Shown here: one piece after another, positions 21,660 to 22,376 of the stretch
How the letters are laid out: the number at the start of each line of letters is the position of its first letter
Position numbering within the stretch: position 1 is the stretch's first letter
Assembly: GCA_011947345.1 (NCBI GenBank)
Contig: JAAVTG010000775.1
Location: 1 to 22,376 of the forward strand
Reading direction: 5' to 3'
Source: Phytophthora quininea
Lineage: Eukaryota > Oomycota > Peronosporomycetes > Peronosporales > Peronosporaceae
DNA length: 22,376 nucleotides
Position numbers and translations under genes: made by a program
Notes under the pieces: generated by a model
Seen by the model: the letters and a program-made list of their open reading frames with translations, nothing else
The model's database searches: none
Told to the model about the DNA's origin: nothing

Positions 21660-22376
21660 ATGGAAGAAACCAACGCGCAAACGTTGGGTGACGTCTTCGC
21701 GGCGATCATACGCCAACAAACGGACTTCCAGACGGTGATGCAACAACAATTCGCCCAGAGCAAAGCACGCATTGACGCCCTAACATCACGATTTTCGGCC
21801 CCGCGTAGAACCCAACCGCCGACATAACACGGCAAGCTCTCGGAGGATCTTGAATTGTGGTTCTTCGCTATTGAGCAATTTTATGCGGACTTCCATCCTC
21901 AAATGACTGAGGAATCATCACTGTTTGTGACTATGATCTCGTGCCATTTGGGCACTACGCCGATGAATTGGTATCGGCAGTTTTCGCTTGAGTGCGACGC
22001 TACCGGCACCATAAAGTCGTGGACTACGTTCAAGTCGGAGATGCGGCGCCGTTTTCTTCCGCCCGACCACGAGTTCAGCCTTCGCGAACGCCTTTGTGCG
22101 CTTCGCCAAAGGGCAATCTCCACGATTACATCGCGGAGTTCCAAAATCTTTGATTCAATACACCCTCCCCATCTCGCCGCTGGAGCTCCGATTTTACTTC
22201 CAGGAAGGGTTGAAGGCAGCTACTGCCAAGCACCTTCGTGAGCATCACCCCGACAACTTAGAGCAAGCCATTGAGCTTGCGCTACGGTTCGACCATTCGA
22301 GTCACTACCATCAGCCAGTGACTACGGACTGGGAGATAACCGCAACGTGTCACCGTTGCAGCAAGGTGGGCCACAT
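21660..22376 (+). pseudogene. gag pseudogene, unit 19 (three-T form, truncated by window end)
   Basis: Three-T version. An A-to-G change at 22361 turns the knuckle asparagine into serine (CHRCSKVGH); the C and H ligands visible in the window are intact. The sequence ends at 22376 inside the knuckle, so the last cysteine and the stop are not seen. The same unit has also lost one C at about 21540 in its leader. Confidence 0.85.

Larger units (their letters stand above)
1273..22376 (+). repeat. Tandem array of 19 near-identical 1.1-kb LTR-gag units (retrotransposon-derived satellite)
   Basis: Taking the LTR-like TGTGACG as unit start, units begin at 1275, 2389, 3502, 4616, 5729, 6843, 7957, 9071, 10185, 11299, 12413, 13526, 14640, 15754, 16868, 17982, 19095, 20209 and 21315. 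Unit length is 1114 bp with a four-T run or 1113 bp with a three-T run in gag; unit 18 is 1106 bp, and unit 19 is cut by the window end after 1062 bp. All units are head to tail without spacers. Each carries an LTR-like region, leader, gag pseudogene and polypurine stretch, with no pol genes. Apart from the differences noted in individual entries I saw no variation, so the array is either very young, strongly homogenised, or partly an assembly product. The likely origin is an internally deleted Ty3/gypsy-type element multiplied by unequal exchange between LTRs or by rolling-circle-type amplification; this is inference. Confidence 0.97.

Noticed and set aside
1273..22376. CRISPR array or other prokaryotic repeat system
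   Set aside because: Units are 1.1 kb, contiguous and without unique spacers, and contain retrotransposon gag; the flank has a spliceosomal intron.
1273..22376. Functional tandem gene family
   Set aside because: All copies carry the same stop and frameshift, so they are repeated pseudogenes and not an expressed gene family.

Overview
The window is eukaryotic and most likely from an oomycete such as Phytophthora. The evidence is a compact 58-nt spliceosomal intron, two neighbouring MATE-type transporter loci on the minus strand, and a Ty3/gypsy-type Gag of the kind common in oomycete genomes. The taxonomic call is an inference from style and was not checked by database search.

Positions 1-1272 are single-copy flank. 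On the minus strand, 298 to 59 reads as an intact 80-codon first exon with an acidic N-terminus and the start of a hydrophobic segment. It is followed by a GTAAGT donor and an intron whose TAG acceptor falls on the first base of the window. Behind it (1202-572, minus strand) lies a decayed gene fragment that still shows the C-terminal half of a MATE-family multidrug/toxin extrusion transporter. It carries one clear frameshift, further probable ones and four in-frame stops. The two look like a tandem pair, one live and one dead.

Positions 1273-22376 are one uninterrupted head-to-tail tandem array of 19 units (18 complete, the last cut by the window end) with a basic period of 1114 bp. Each unit has the layout of a shrunken LTR retrotransposon: an LTR-like start (TGTGACG), an untranslated leader, a gag pseudogene ending in a CCHC zinc knuckle, then a short polypurine stretch directly before the TGTGACG of the next unit. 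No protease, reverse transcriptase, RNase H or integrase is present. The left edge of the array coincides with the LTR-like TG and is not preceded by the polypurine stretch. This fits an LTR-element insertion that later expanded as (LTR-gag)n.

The units are almost identical. All share the same nonsense codon and the same -1 frameshift in gag, so the amplified copy was already dead. The differences I found are a 3T/4T run (giving 1113 or 1114 bp), one substitution at the left edge, and several indels and a substitution in the last two units. The array behaves as a satellite derived from a retrotransposon rather than as a set of genes. Recent homogenisation or assembly effects must be considered, because the differences are mostly single-base indels in homopolymers.
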